From positions 53,900 through 117,899 of the forward strand of contig JAENZP010000010.1 in NCBI GenBank assembly GCA_016841205.1: a DNA stretch of 64,000 bases, given 5' to 3'. This stretch comes from Desulfoscipio geothermicus. Lineage in GTDB: Bacteria > Bacillota > Desulfotomaculia > Desulfotomaculales > Desulfallaceae. The translations under genes were made by a program, and so were the position numbers. Positions 43,718 through 53,300 of this stretch are shown here, in pieces (within the stretch, counting starts at the first letter, position 1; every line of letters starts with the position of its first letter). Below the pieces are notes generated by a model. That model was not told the origin of the DNA. It worked only from the letters and a program-made list of their open reading frames with translations, and did not search any database.

Positions 43718-43990
43718 ATGAATATCGGCTTTACTACGGTAGTTTACTATGCTGTTGAAGTATATACATGGTTAATTTTTATTCGCATTATCCTATCCTG
43801 GGTCAGAGTGAATCCTTATCATCCGGTGATCAAGTTTATTTATGAGACTACCGAACCGGTGCTGGGCTTTTTTAGGAGGTTCGTTCCTGCGGTTGGTATG
43901 ATTGACTTTTCCCCTATACTTGCCCTTCTTGCTGTGCAATTATTGGGTAATCTAATCATCTGGCTGCTGCGTTCAATTGGTCTTTACTAA
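43718..43990 (+). CDS. yggT: YggT family membrane protein
   Basis: 90 residues with two YggT motifs: an N-terminal helix ending FIRIILSWVRVNPYHPVIKF and a C-terminal helix (DFSPILALLAVQLLGNLIIW). Implicated in division or osmotic tolerance in other bacteria. ATG 43718 behind GGGG. Between proC and ylmH. Confidence 0.9.
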   Translation: MNIGFTTVVYYAVEVYTWLIFIRIILSWVRVNPYHPVIKFIYETTEPVLGFFRRFVPAVGMIDFSPILALLAVQLLGNLIIWLLRSIGLY

Positions 43991-44034
43991 TCAGGTGATA
44001 CTTGCCAATGACGCTTTCAGTGGGGGTGAATATC

Positions 44035-44829
44035 ATGCACCCGGACAAATTGCAGAGCATGTCAACTAATCCGGAGGATAGGGAGATATTGGCCCGGGCT
44101 TTGGATTTGGCTGAAATGACCGTCAAAATCCACCGGCCTCAGGTAACAGACTTTTATGATCCCTATCGCTGTGCTATGATTACCCGCGCCGTGAAACATA
44201 TTCCCGGACTAGCAGTGGTGGTGGACGGTGGTTATCCCGCGGCGGAACGGTCGCGGGTATTAATTTTTCCAGATTACCTGGCCGCTGTGGATTTGGATGC
44301 CGGACTGGCCTTTTTTGCAGTGCAGGGCAGCTTTCGCTTCAACACCGTTACCCATCGGGACTATCTAGGAGCGTTACTCGGTCTGGGACTGCGCAGGGAA
44401 AAGCTGGGCGACATACTGGTAGATGAAGACGGCGCTCAGATAATCGTGGCCGCCGAGGTGTCCGGATTTATCCAAATGGAGCTAACTACTGTGGGCCGGG
44501 TTGGGGTCACTACACGTGAAATAAACCGGGCAGCACTTAAGCCGCTGGCCCGGAATTACCGTGAAATAAAGGTTACGGTGCAGTCGTTACGTCTGGACAC
44601 GGTGGCGGCCCACGGTTTTGACCTATCCAGAACTAAAATGGTCAGAGAAATTGCCGCTGGTAAAGTATACCTCAATTGGCGTCTTTGTTTGGAGCCTTCC
44701 ACGCCGGTGTGCTCTGGAGATATGATTTCCGTCCGGGGCCGGGGCCGGGTGGTTTTGGAACAAACCGGCGGGCAGACTAAAAAAGGCCGGACCAACCTGC
44801 TATTACATCGTTACGGTTCTGCTCGGTGA
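44035..44829 (+). CDS. ylmH: YlmH RNA-binding protein (S4 domain)
   Basis: 264 residues. YlmH N-terminal region (TVKIHRPQVTDFYDPYRCAM), RFNTVTHRDYLGALLGLGLR, and a C-terminal S4 domain (about 190-240: RLDTVAAHGFDLSRTKMVRE; VRGRGRVVLEQTGG). In Bacillus YlmH acts in ribosome-associated quality control. ATG 44035 behind GGGGGTGA is chosen over TTG 44002 and ATG 44008, matching where homologues begin. Confidence 0.9.
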   Translation: MHPDKLQSMSTNPEDREILARALDLAEMTVKIHRPQVTDFYDPYRCAMITRAVKHIPGLAVVVDGGYPAAERSRVLIFPDYLAAVDLDAGLAFFAVQGSFRFNTVTHRDYLGALLGLGLRREKLGDILVDEDGAQIIVAAEVSGFIQMELTTVGRVGVTTREINRAALKPLARNYREIKVTVQSLRLDTVAAHGFDLSRTKMVREIAAGKVYLNWRLCLEPSTPVCSGDMISVRGRGRVVLEQTGGQTKKGRTNLLLHRYGSAR

Positions 44830-44917
44830 TAAAGCCAGGCATAACTATGAGGTCAAACTAATCGCCAATAATTCTTCGCTAGATAGATAGTAAAAAATCT
44901 GTACGGAGGTGCTGCAG

Positions 44918-45604
44918 ATGCTTACTCCTTTGGATATTCGGCAAAAAGAGTTCAAACGCTCCTTCCGGGGTTATAACGTGGAAGGAGTGGACAAGTTCAT
45001 TGACCAGTTTGCGCAAAGTTACGATGCACTGTATTTGGAAAATCAATCCTTGAAGGAAAAACTGGAGATTAGTGAGGCAACAATGGAAAGTTACCTAAAA
45101 ATGGAAAATACTATAAAGGACGCTGTAATCATGGCGCAGAAAAACGCTGATGACCTACACGGCAACGCCCGGCGGGAAGCTGAGCTGCTGCTTGAAGATG
45201 CCCGGTTAAGGGCCGAGAAAATTATTGGCGATGCCGAGGAAAAGTCGGCGCGGATGACCCATGAGGCCGGGGAGCGGGCGCGGTACCGCATTGAGGAAGC
45301 CGAAGGCCAGGTTAAAAAGGTCATAGAGGAATACCGCTTTCTAAACAAGCAGGTCCAGGTGTTCCGGATTAGATTCCGTTCCTTCCTGGACGCCCAGATA
45401 AGTTTGCTGGACGGACAGGGAGAAGAAGTGCTGGGATTAATAAACGATTGGGAACCTGGTTGGCTGGAAACAGCTGCGGGCCGTACCGAGGTTGATACCG
45501 GTGCTGCTAAAAGCGTTGATACGGAGAAAACGGTTGTAGTGTCCCAAGCCGAGCCCGGTGCCACTGCTAGTGAAGTTGGGACACAGGTAGGTAGAGTGGA
45601 TTAA
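44918..45604 (+). CDS. divIVA: DivIVA family protein
   Basis: 228 residues. Membrane-binding N terminus MLTPLDIRQKEFKRSFRGYN, then VEGVDKFIDQFAQSYDAL, long coiled coil (60-150) and a variable tail ending with Ala/Glu/Thr-rich sequence. It marks negative membrane curvature at septa and poles and helps chromosome anchoring in sporulation. ATG 44918 with CGGAGGTG upstream; GTG 44909 is inside that site. Confidence 0.92.
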   Translation: MLTPLDIRQKEFKRSFRGYNVEGVDKFIDQFAQSYDALYLENQSLKEKLEISEATMESYLKMENTIKDAVIMAQKNADDLHGNARREAELLLEDARLRAEKIIGDAEEKSARMTHEAGERARYRIEEAEGQVKKVIEEYRFLNKQVQVFRIRFRSFLDAQISLLDGQGEEVLGLINDWEPGWLETAAGRTEVDTGAAKSVDTEKTVVVSQAEPGATASEVGTQVGRVD

Positions 45605-45677
45605 TATGTTTAATAATGCACAATAACTAGGCTTTATTGAAGATCAAAAAAAACGCCCAGGGGAAGGTGGTTGAGCC

Positions 45678-45965
45678 ATGCTCGATATTAAAGAGGATAG
45701 CGATGGCGTATCTATAAAAATACGGGTGCAGCCCCGGGCCGCCAAAAACCAGGTGGCCGGTGTCATGGACGGAGCCCTGAAAGTACGACTTACCGCTCCG
45801 CCGGTGGACGGTGCGGCTAACAAGGCCTGTTGTGCATTTATTGCCGAACTGTTAGGGGTGGCCAGAGGTCAGGTGGCAGTTTGCAACGGGCATACCGGGC
45901 GCAATAAAATGGTGCGGGTTGAAGGGGTGTCCGCGTGGCAAGTGCTGGATAAGCTCAATTATTGA
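45678..45965 (+). CDS. yggU: DUF167 (YggU) family protein
   Basis: 95 residues: IKIRVQPRAAKNQVAGVMDG, LKVRLTAPPVDGAANKACCA and GHTGRNKMVRVEG are family hallmarks. Function unknown; conserved near yggT. GGGAAGGTGG precedes ATG 45678. Confidence 0.9.
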   Translation: MLDIKEDSDGVSIKIRVQPRAAKNQVAGVMDGALKVRLTAPPVDGAANKACCAFIAELLGVARGQVAVCNGHTGRNKMVRVEGVSAWQVLDKLNY

Positions 45966-46014
45966 CTAGACGGGTGTTATTATAATATAATAATGTAGCT
46001 TTATATTTGTGTTA

Positions 46015-46258
46015 AAGTGCCGGTGATCGGGAAGAGTAAACGGTGCGGCTGCCCAGAGAACCCGGGTAAGGTGAGAGCCGGGTGCAGTTAATACCGCTTG
46101 AAAATCACCCGGGAGGCGACGGCTGAAATCCTCGGGGAAATTAGGCCTGTCCGGCTGCCGCCGTTAATGGCGATGCAAGTGGGGCTAAGCGCCAGCGCCG
46201 GTCCAATCAGGGTGGTACCACGGAAAACATCCGTCCCTTTGTCGGGGCGGTTTTTTAT
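46015..46258 (+). promoter_or_regulatory. T-box riboswitch (isoleucine) before ileS
   Basis: Stem I has the AGTA loop-E motif (within GAAGAGTAAACG, 46031-46042) and, opposite, GAAAATCACC, where ATC (46104-46106), an isoleucine codon followed by A, is the specifier. The T-box core AGGGTGGTACCACGG is at 46209-46223. The terminator CCGTCCC (46231-46237) with GGGGCGG (46244-46250) is followed by TTTTTT. Uncharged tRNA-Ile would favour the antiterminator and ileS expression. Confidence 0.95.
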
Positions 46259-46287
46259 TTGCAAATCATTATGATAGAGGTGTTATT

Positions 46288-49089
46288 ATGGATTACGGGA
46301 AAACGCTAAATTTACCTAAAACCGACTTTCCCATGCGGGGCAATTTGCCTCAGCGGGAGCCGGAAATCATGCAATACTGGGAGCAGAACGACATTTATCA
46401 CCAAGTACAGCAGCATAACAGCGGCAAGCCTAAATTTATCTTGCATGACGGCCCGCCGTATGCCAACGGCCATATTCACTTGGGGCACACATTGAACAAG
46501 GTGCTCAAGGATATCGTAGTTAAGTTCCATTCTATGATGGGCTACGATGCCCCTTATGTACCGGGCTGGGATACCCACGGTCTGCCCATCGAGCAGCAGG
46601 CCATTAAAAACTTGGGCCTTAACCGTCATGCTGTGGACACGGTGGAGTTCCGGCAAAAGTGCAAGGAATACGCCTTGCAATTTGTGGACATACAGCGAGA
46701 GGAATTTAAACGCTTGGGCGTGCGGGGAGACTGGGAACATCCATATGTAACCTTGATGCCCCACTTTGAGGCCCGCCAAATCGGTGTGTTTGGGGAAATG
46801 GCCAAACGTGGTTATATTTATAAAGGGTTAAAGCCGGTATATTGGTGCGCCACCTGTGAAACCGCTCTAGCCGAAGCCGAGGTGGAATATGCCGACAAAA
46901 AATCCCCTTCCATTTACGTTAAATTTTTGGTGCGTAATGGTAAAGGAGTTTTACCGGAGGAAAACACTTACGTAGTTATCTGGACCACCACCCCCTGGAC
47001 GCTGCTTGCCAACATGGCTATTGCCGTACACCCGGATTATGATTATATTCTTATGGAGCTGGACGGCCAAAAAATGATTATCGCCAAAGAGCTTAAGGCA
47101 TCCTTCTTGCGGGAAACCGGTTTGACCGAAGGACGCATTACCGGTCAATACAAAGGGAAAGAATTGGAAGGCATTGTATGCGGTCATCCCTTTATTAACC
47201 GCGACTCGATGCTTATACTGGGCGACCATGTTACTTTGGATGCGGGCACGGGTTGTGTGCACACCGCGCCGGGGCATGGCCATGAAGACTACCTGGTAGG
47301 CTTGAAATATAATTTGCCCATTCTTTCACCTGTAGACGGGCAGGGCCGGTTCACAGGTGAGGCCGGTAAATTTGCCGGACAATTATACAATGAAGCCAAC
47401 GATGGTATACTGGACATTCTTAAGGAAAACGGCGCATTAATCAAGTCCGACAAAATCAGTCACCAGTACCCGCATTGCTGGCGCTGTAAAAAACCCGTAT
47501 TTTTCCGGGCAACCGAACAGTGGTTTGCCTCCATAGACGGTTTTCGCCAGACAGCCCTGGACGAAATTGACAAAGTGCGTTGGATTCCCACCTGGGGCAG
47601 GGATAGAATCCATAATATGGTAGCCAACCGGGGTGACTGGTGTATTTCTCGCCAGCGTACCTGGGGAGTGCCCATTCCCATATTCTATTGCAAATCATGT
47701 AATAAGGAAATTGTTAATGACGAAACCATCAGCCGGCTACAAAAGCTGTTCCGGGAACACGGTTCGGACGTCTGGTTTGCACGGGAAGCGGCAGATCTGG
47801 TACCACCGGGGCTAACCTGTCCGGTCTGCGGAACCAAGGAATTTACCAAAGAAACCGATATCATGGATGTGTGGTTTGACAGTGGTTCCAGTCACCTGGC
47901 TGTATTGGATGAGCCGGACATTTGGCCTGACCTCACCTGGCCGGCTGATTTATACCTGGAAGGCAGTGACCAGCACCGCGGCTGGTTTAACTCCTCCCTG
48001 AGCACATCGGTGGCTGTGACGGGGCAGGCCCCCTACCGGGCGGTGCTCACACACGGCTTTTTGGTGGATGAAAACGGGCGTAAAATGAGCAAATCACTGG
48101 GCAATGTAGTGGACCCGTTAAAAGTAATCAAGCAAATGGGTGCCGATATTCTGCGTCTATGGGTCTCCTCGGCGGACTACCGGAGTGATTTGGCGGTGTC
48201 GCCAAACATTCTTAAACAATTAACCGAGGCGTACCGAAAAATAAGAAATACCTGTCGGTTTATGATGGGCAATCTTTATGACTTTACGCCCGAAAAAGAT
48301 AGCGTTCTTTATGAAAAAATGCCGGAGCTGGATCGCTATGCCATGATAAAATTGCAACGGCTAATCGAGCGGGTGCTAGATTCATACCGCAATTATGAAT
48401 TTCACGTGGTATACCATGCCATCCATCATTATTGCACGGTAGATATGAGTAACCAGTATCTGGACATTATTAAGGACCGGCTGTATTGTGAAAAAGCGGA
48501 TTCCGAACTGCGCCGCTCTGCTCAAACGGTTATGTACCAGTCGCTGCACGCGCTGGTGCGCTTGCTGGCCCCCATATTGGCTTTCACCACTGAAGAGATG
48601 TGGCGTTACGTTCCCAAAGCGGCGGATGCGCCGACAAGTATTCAGCTTACCGACATGCCTGAACCTGACGACCGGTATATGGATGCGGCTCTGGAAGAAA
48701 AATGGGGACAGCTGATAAAACTGCGCGGCCTGGTTACTCGGGCGCTGGAAAAAGCCCGCCAGGAAAAAGTAATCGGCAACTCTCTGGAGGCCAGGGTACA
48801 CCTTTACGCTGATGAAAAAATTACAGATCTAATTAAGCCGTACTACCAGGATCTAGCCGTGTTGTTCATAGTCTCCGGAGTTACCGTGCATGCATCTGCC
48901 GAAAGGACTGTGGGTGCTATGGAGTCTGATGAAATTCCCGGTCTGGCTGTAAGCGTGTCCCGGGCCGCCGGTGCCAAGTGCTCCCGCTGTTGGATATATC
49001 ATGAGCATGTAGGACAAGACACCGCTCACCCCGAGACCTGCCCCCGCTGCGCCACAGTGCTGGAACATACCGGCGGCGCCGGGTGCTGA
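46288..49089 (+). CDS. ileS: isoleucyl-tRNA synthetase
   Basis: 933 residues. HIGH-type motif H64-L-G-H67 (GHIHLGHTLN), editing (CP1) domain, KMSKS at about residue 600 (GRKMSKSLGNV), DSGSSHLAV, and a C-terminal zinc site CSRCW ... CPRC. Charges tRNA-Ile and edits valine. Controlled by the T-box upstream. ATG 46288. Confidence 0.97.
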   Translation: MDYGKTLNLPKTDFPMRGNLPQREPEIMQYWEQNDIYHQVQQHNSGKPKFILHDGPPYANGHIHLGHTLNKVLKDIVVKFHSMMGYDAPYVPGWDTHGLPIEQQAIKNLGLNRHAVDTVEFRQKCKEYALQFVDIQREEFKRLGVRGDWEHPYVTLMPHFEARQIGVFGEMAKRGYIYKGLKPVYWCATCETALAEAEVEYADKKSPSIYVKFLVRNGKGVLPEENTYVVIWTTTPWTLLANMAIAVHPDYDYILMELDGQKMIIAKELKASFLRETGLTEGRITGQYKGKELEGIVCGHPFINRDSMLILGDHVTLDAGTGCVHTAPGHGHEDYLVGLKYNLPILSPVDGQGRFTGEAGKFAGQLYNEANDGILDILKENGALIKSDKISHQYPHCWRCKKPVFFRATEQWFASIDGFRQTALDEIDKVRWIPTWGRDRIHNMVANRGDWCISRQRTWGVPIPIFYCKSCNKEIVNDETISRLQKLFREHGSDVWFAREAADLVPPGLTCPVCGTKEFTKETDIMDVWFDSGSSHLAVLDEPDIWPDLTWPADLYLEGSDQHRGWFNSSLSTSVAVTGQAPYRAVLTHGFLVDENGRKMSKSLGNVVDPLKVIKQMGADILRLWVSSADYRSDLAVSPNILKQLTEAYRKIRNTCRFMMGNLYDFTPEKDSVLYEKMPELDRYAMIKLQRLIERVLDSYRNYEFHVVYHAIHHYCTVDMSNQYLDIIKDRLYCEKADSELRRSAQTVMYQSLHALVRLLAPILAFTTEEMWRYVPKAADAPTSIQLTDMPEPDDRYMDAALEEKWGQLIKLRGLVTRALEKARQEKVIGNSLEARVHLYADEKITDLIKPYYQDLAVLFIVSGVTVHASAERTVGAMESDEIPGLAVSVSRAAGAKCSRCWIYHEHVGQDTAHPETCPRCATVLEHTGGAGC

Positions 49090-49126
49090 TAATCGTTGCC
49101 TTCGATGCTGCTTTGAGACGTTTAAT

Positions 49127-49162
49127 AGAAGCGGTCTGCCAACCAGCAGACCGCTTCTTTAA
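49127..49162 (+). terminator. intrinsic terminator after ileS
   Basis: AGAAGCGGTCTGC (49127-49139) pairs over 13 bp with GCAGACCGCTTCT (49146-49158), followed by TTTAA. Symmetric flanks suggest it may also serve the convergent deacetylase gene. Confidence 0.88.
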
Positions 49163-49270
49163 CATAAACATTGTCCTGGAGTAAAGTAATTATCACATGT
49201 TCCATTAAGTAAATCTCTAACGTGCTTTTGTGGATGTTATAATAACCGTTGCCACGATGGCTAAACTATT

Positions 49271-50275
49271 TTATGGCTGCGAGATATTCTGGTTCAACAT
49301 TTCAGAGACAGGCACCGGTTCGAGGCCGCGTTCTCGTAATTTTTGGATAATGACCGGCAAAGCCTTAAGCGTGTTCGGGTGGCCTTCATGCATTATAATG
49401 ATGGAGCCCGGCTTAACTTGCTCCAGTACGCTGGCTATAATTTTCTCCGGGGAGGGATTCTCCCAGTCACGTGGGTCGACATCCCATATGATTACCTTAT
49501 AGCTTAGCTGCTTTGCTACCGCCAGCACATTATCATTGTGTCTGCCATAAGGGGGGCGCAACAGGCTAATCTCCCGACCTAAATTAATTTGCACCTGGTC
49601 TCCCACAAGGCGCAAATCTTCGGCAATAGCGTCCGCTGTTAGCTGGTCCAGCCTGGCATGTTGCCAGGAATGGCTGCCGATTTCACTGCCATATTGCACC
49701 ACCTTACGCGCTAACTCGGGATAAGCCTTAATGCGTTGACCAACCATAAAAAAAGTAGCCCGGACATTTAGCTTGTCCAACACTGCTAAATATTCCGCGG
49801 TCATTTGGGGATAAGGACCATCGTCAAAGGTTAAGGCTACCATATTATCGATACCATCTACCCTTTTGATTAACTGGTTAGTTACCTCAGACGTTGGATT
49901 TACCGCCGGTGTAATCGGTGTCTGCGGAGTTAAGCTTTGATCAGGCTCAGTTGTATCTCCCGGGTTTTCTTGATTGACCTCGGTCGGCTCATCTTCGGTT
50001 ACGATGACACTTTGCCCGGTACTGGGGGTAGAGGATTGTACTGATATACCGTTTTTATTTTCTAGCTGTTGTTGGCTAGGTCTCACTGTCTCCTTGAATA
50101 TATTCGGGTTGGTTTCATGCACTGCTTTAACCTGCCGGCTTATCTTTACCCCGGATTCATTTATAGGCATGCTGGATGGGACATTGGCATTGGTAGGATA
50201 TAAGTACAAAAAACAAAAACAAACAACTAGCAAGAACATTATCATAGCCGAAATGCGTAAAAATACGGATGACAT
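49271..50275 (-). CDS. polysaccharide deacetylase (NodB homology), membrane-anchored
   Basis: 334 residues. N-terminal membrane helix (ISAMIMFLLVVCFCFLYLYP), a ~110-residue Pro/Thr/Glu-rich linker, and a NodB domain (about 140-330): TFDDGP (motif 1), HSWQHA (motif 2), RPPYGRHN (motif 3), WDVDPRDW (motif 4) and IIIMHEGH (motif 5). Likely a peptidoglycan or chitooligosaccharide deacetylase, possibly of the sporulation PdaA/PdaB type. ATG 50275 with AGGAAG 7 bases upstream; the 41-residue longer frame has no site. Confidence 0.88.
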   Translation of the reverse strand: MSSVFLRISAMIMFLLVVCFCFLYLYPTNANVPSSMPINESGVKISRQVKAVHETNPNIFKETVRPSQQQLENKNGISVQSSTPSTGQSVIVTEDEPTEVNQENPGDTTEPDQSLTPQTPITPAVNPTSEVTNQLIKRVDGIDNMVALTFDDGPYPQMTAEYLAVLDKLNVRATFFMVGQRIKAYPELARKVVQYGSEIGSHSWQHARLDQLTADAIAEDLRLVGDQVQINLGREISLLRPPYGRHNDNVLAVAKQLSYKVIIWDVDPRDWENPSPEKIIASVLEQVKPGSIIIMHEGHPNTLKALPVIIQKLRERGLEPVPVSEMLNQNISQP

Positions 50276-50469
50276 TACATTACTTCCTCTCCCCGGAAAA
50301 TATGTCCATTCTATATAATAACAGACGAATTTTTGTATTATTTGTTGCATTAAATACTGGTAGTTTAAAAAAATTAAGTTAAAAGTAAAATTATTCAAAT
50401 TTAATAATACGAAAATCTTGTACTTCTATGATTTTTGCGTCATTATTAATAAAAAGGGAGGTGTTGTAA

Positions 50470-51654
50470 ATGAGGCTGACTCCAGCAGACGAGCTGGCCC
50501 GGCGGGTTGCCGCATTGCAAAAACTACTGCGGCAAAAGGGCGTTGATGGGGCGTTAATCATGGAAAATGCAGATATGTTTTATTTTGCAGGCACCGTTCA
50601 GAGTGCCCACCTGTTTATTCCCGCCGAGGGTAGGCCTTTGTTAATGGTGAAGAAAAGTTTTACCCGTGCTCAGGGAGAATCGGCGTTTGAAGATATCATC
50701 CCCCTAGTTAACGTGAAGGATTTGACTCAATTACTAGGTGAGCATGGTTATAAAAACATAACTACTCTGGGGTTAGAGCTGGACGTATTGCCTGCGTCGT
50801 TGTACTTGCTTTACCAAAAGTTATTTGCATCTGCTCAGATTGTAGATATCAGCGGATTAATTCGAGCTGTGCGCACAATTAAGTCACTTTATGAACTGGA
50901 GGTGCTCCGGGATGCCGCCCAGCTTAATTATACTCTTTTTTCCCAGATTAAAGACTATTTAAAAGAGGGCATGACTGAATTGGAATTAGCGGCTCAGCTG
51001 GAGGCGGTGTATCGCCTGGCGGGTCACGAGGGCGTTGTGAGAATGCGGGGTTTTAACCAGGACGTCTCTTATGGGCACATATTGTCCGGTGCAAATGCAG
51101 CCATACCCAGTTGTATGAATAGCCCTACCGGGGGGCCGGGTGTGAGTATCTCCTTCCCACAGGGTGCGGGTTATAAAAAGATCGCCAGAAATGAGCCCGT
51201 GCTGGTAGATTATGTAGGGGTTTACGACGGCTATCTGGCAGACCAGAGCCGGATATTTTGCATCGGTCAACTGCCGGATAAACTTATTCAAGCTTATGAG
51301 ACAGCTTTCCGTATTCAGGAGGCCGTTAAGCAGATGGCTGTTCCGGGGGCAATGTGCGAGGACATTTACTGGCATGCTATCAACATGGCGGCCGAATCCG
51401 GGTATGGAGAATATTTTATGGGTTACCCCGAGCCCGTGCCTTTTATCGGACATGGTGTGGGCATAGAGTTAAATGAGTGGCCTGTCTTGGCCCCTGGTTT
51501 TAAAACGCCACTGAAGAAGGGCATGGTTATAGCCGTAGAGCCTAAATTTATTTTCCCCGAAGGTGCCGTGGGGATAGAAAACACTTTTGTCGTAGGGGAA
51601 AAAGGACTGGAAACATTGACCTTGTTTGATGAAAATATCATTTATCTTAAGTAA
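50470..51654 (+). CDS. M24 family Xaa-Pro peptidase
   Basis: 394 residues. N-terminal creatinase-like domain, C-terminal pita-bread fold with metal ligands D (VDYVG), D (ADQSR), H (FIGHGVGIELNEWP), E (AVEPKF) and E (GIENTF). Cleaves N-terminal residues before proline; closest in layout to PepQ/PepP-like clostridial peptidases. GGGAGGTG precedes ATG 50470. Divergent from the deacetylase. Confidence 0.92.
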   Translation: MRLTPADELARRVAALQKLLRQKGVDGALIMENADMFYFAGTVQSAHLFIPAEGRPLLMVKKSFTRAQGESAFEDIIPLVNVKDLTQLLGEHGYKNITTLGLELDVLPASLYLLYQKLFASAQIVDISGLIRAVRTIKSLYELEVLRDAAQLNYTLFSQIKDYLKEGMTELELAAQLEAVYRLAGHEGVVRMRGFNQDVSYGHILSGANAAIPSCMNSPTGGPGVSISFPQGAGYKKIARNEPVLVDYVGVYDGYLADQSRIFCIGQLPDKLIQAYETAFRIQEAVKQMAVPGAMCEDIYWHAINMAAESGYGEYFMGYPEPVPFIGHGVGIELNEWPVLAPGFKTPLKKGMVIAVEPKFIFPEGAVGIENTFVVGEKGLETLTLFDENIIYLK

Positions 51655-51689
51655 AAACATATCAACTAAACAAAAGGAAGGCAAGTGCA

Positions 51690-51836
51690 TTAAACGCTGG
51701 ACTCTTTTTCCGCGTTAAAAGCAGCTAATGGGTCTGTTTCTTCGCCGAGGGTAGCTTTAAGGTTCTCCAATCCTGGTCCATACTTAGTATCGGGTTTGGG
51801 TACAAATTCCTCAACGGAATCCTTTTTAAGAGCCAT
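51690..51836 (-). CDS. small acidic protein, unknown function
   Basis: 48 residues: MALKKDSVEEFVPKPDTKYG, then PGLENLKATLGEETDPLAAF and NAEKESSV. GAGGTGAGATACA precedes ATG 51836 at good spacing. No hydrophobic segment; no family recognised. Composition like its neighbours and a good ribosome site support it. Missed by length cut-offs. Confidence 0.6.
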   Translation of the reverse strand: MALKKDSVEEFVPKPDTKYGPGLENLKATLGEETDPLAAFNAEKESSV

Positions 51837-51974
51837 TGTATCTCACCTCTATCATAGCAATGGCCCGATCTGCCCTTTTTATACTATAAGATATTTACAC
51901 CGGCTATGTGTTTATGGTCAGTGTAGGCATGCTTTGGGGTAAGCGATATCTGTTATAAACTACCAAATGACTTT

Positions 51975-52005
51975 TACCCGGGTGAAACCCACGTTTTCCC
52001 GGGTA
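51975..52005. other. hairpin near the end of the aminopeptidase gene
   Basis: TACCCGGG (51975-51982) pairs with CCCGGGTA (51998-52005); AAAC/GTTT (51985-51988 with 51993-51996) closes the inside around CCAC. It lies downstream of the minus-strand aminopeptidase but has no T-run there, so it may stabilise mRNA ends more than terminate. Confidence 0.5.
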
Positions 52006-52036
52006 GGCCAAAGCTATATCCATACGTACATGCAAA

Positions 52037-53152
52037 TCAGCGCAAACTTTCGGGATTTAAACCCTCAAGTTCTTTTATAACAAACCTGCCGTCTTTTCTT
52101 ACCGGCACATCGTCAAAATAGATTTCCCCACCGCCGTACATAGGTGTTTGGATGCATACCAGGTCCCAGTGGATGGCGGATTTATTACCATTGAAGCATT
52201 CATCATATGCGCTGCCTGGAGTGAAATGAAAAGAGCCGGAAATTTTTTCATCAAACAAGGTATCCTTCATTGGGGAAGTAATGTATGGGTTAACACCGAG
52301 GGCAAATTCACCTATATACCTGGCCCCTGCATCGGTATCCAGGATTTTGTTGATCCGCTCCCGGTCGTTGGCCGTTGCTTTGACTATTTGTCCGTTTCGA
52401 AATTCCAGCCTGATCTGTTCATAAACAAACCCCTGGAATTGAGACGGGGTATTATAGGTAATATAACCGTTTACCGAATCCCTGATCGGTGCCGAGTAAA
52501 CCTCACCGTCCGGTATGTTTCTTTCTCCAGCACATTTGATGGCCGGTAGACCTTTAATGGAGAATGTCAAATTAGTATCGCGCCCTACAATTTTAACTTT
52601 ATCAGTGCGGTTCATTAATTCAACCAGCGGGTCCATCGCCCGGGACATTTTGGCATAATCCAGGTTGCATACATTAAAATAATAGTCCTCAAATGCTTCT
52701 GTGCTGGTAGTGGCTTGTTGGGCCATAGATGGTGACGGGTATCTTAATACAACCCACTTTGTTTTAGCCACCCGAATATTTTCGTGCACCACTTTCCAAA
52801 AGTATTTATTGTATAAATCCATTTTTTCTGAAGGCACATCCGCAAGCTCAGAACTATTTGCCCCTGATCGAATGCCGATATAGGCATCCATTTCATTCAT
52901 CCTGACTGCTTCGTACTGGGCGCGCATTTTTACCTGCTCTTCCCCCGCGCCCAGCAGCCAGGCCCTTTCAATGGAACTGTCCTTTAATGAAACAAAGGGC
53001 AGGCCGCCAACTTGATATATCTCCTTTAATAACTCCTTTACCAGCGGTGCCTCAAAGCCCGTGTTTTCTATTAAAACCTTTTCCCCGCGCTGCAATGCGC
53101 AGGAATAGCGGATCAGGCTTTGGGCCAACACAGTAATTCGCGGGTCAACCAT
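52037..53152 (-). CDS. M29 family aminopeptidase
   Basis: 371 residues, the family's usual length. Motifs: DVPSEKM, LTFSIKGLPAIKCAGERNIP (metal-binding region with E), DGEVYSAPIRDSVNG, GEFALGVNP, FHFTPGSAYDECFNGNKSAI and HWDLV. Metal-dependent, cytosolic. ATG 53152 with AAGGAGGAA upstream; the frame upstream to 53326 overlaps the next gene and has no site. Confidence 0.92.
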   Translation of the reverse strand: MVDPRITVLAQSLIRYSCALQRGEKVLIENTGFEAPLVKELLKEIYQVGGLPFVSLKDSSIERAWLLGAGEEQVKMRAQYEAVRMNEMDAYIGIRSGANSSELADVPSEKMDLYNKYFWKVVHENIRVAKTKWVVLRYPSPSMAQQATTSTEAFEDYYFNVCNLDYAKMSRAMDPLVELMNRTDKVKIVGRDTNLTFSIKGLPAIKCAGERNIPDGEVYSAPIRDSVNGYITYNTPSQFQGFVYEQIRLEFRNGQIVKATANDRERINKILDTDAGARYIGEFALGVNPYITSPMKDTLFDEKISGSFHFTPGSAYDECFNGNKSAIHWDLVCIQTPMYGGGEIYFDDVPVRKDGRFVIKELEGLNPESLR

Positions 53153-53300
53153 AAAAATTCCTCCTTGCTCTTTTGTTCTCGTAGAAATATGATTAGCTAA
53201 ATATAGGTTTAAATTGACATGGAAATGGTTACCTTCTATGGAAAGTGCCACTGGTTTATTGTACTCTAAAAAAGTATATTTTACGACAGTGGTGGTATTA

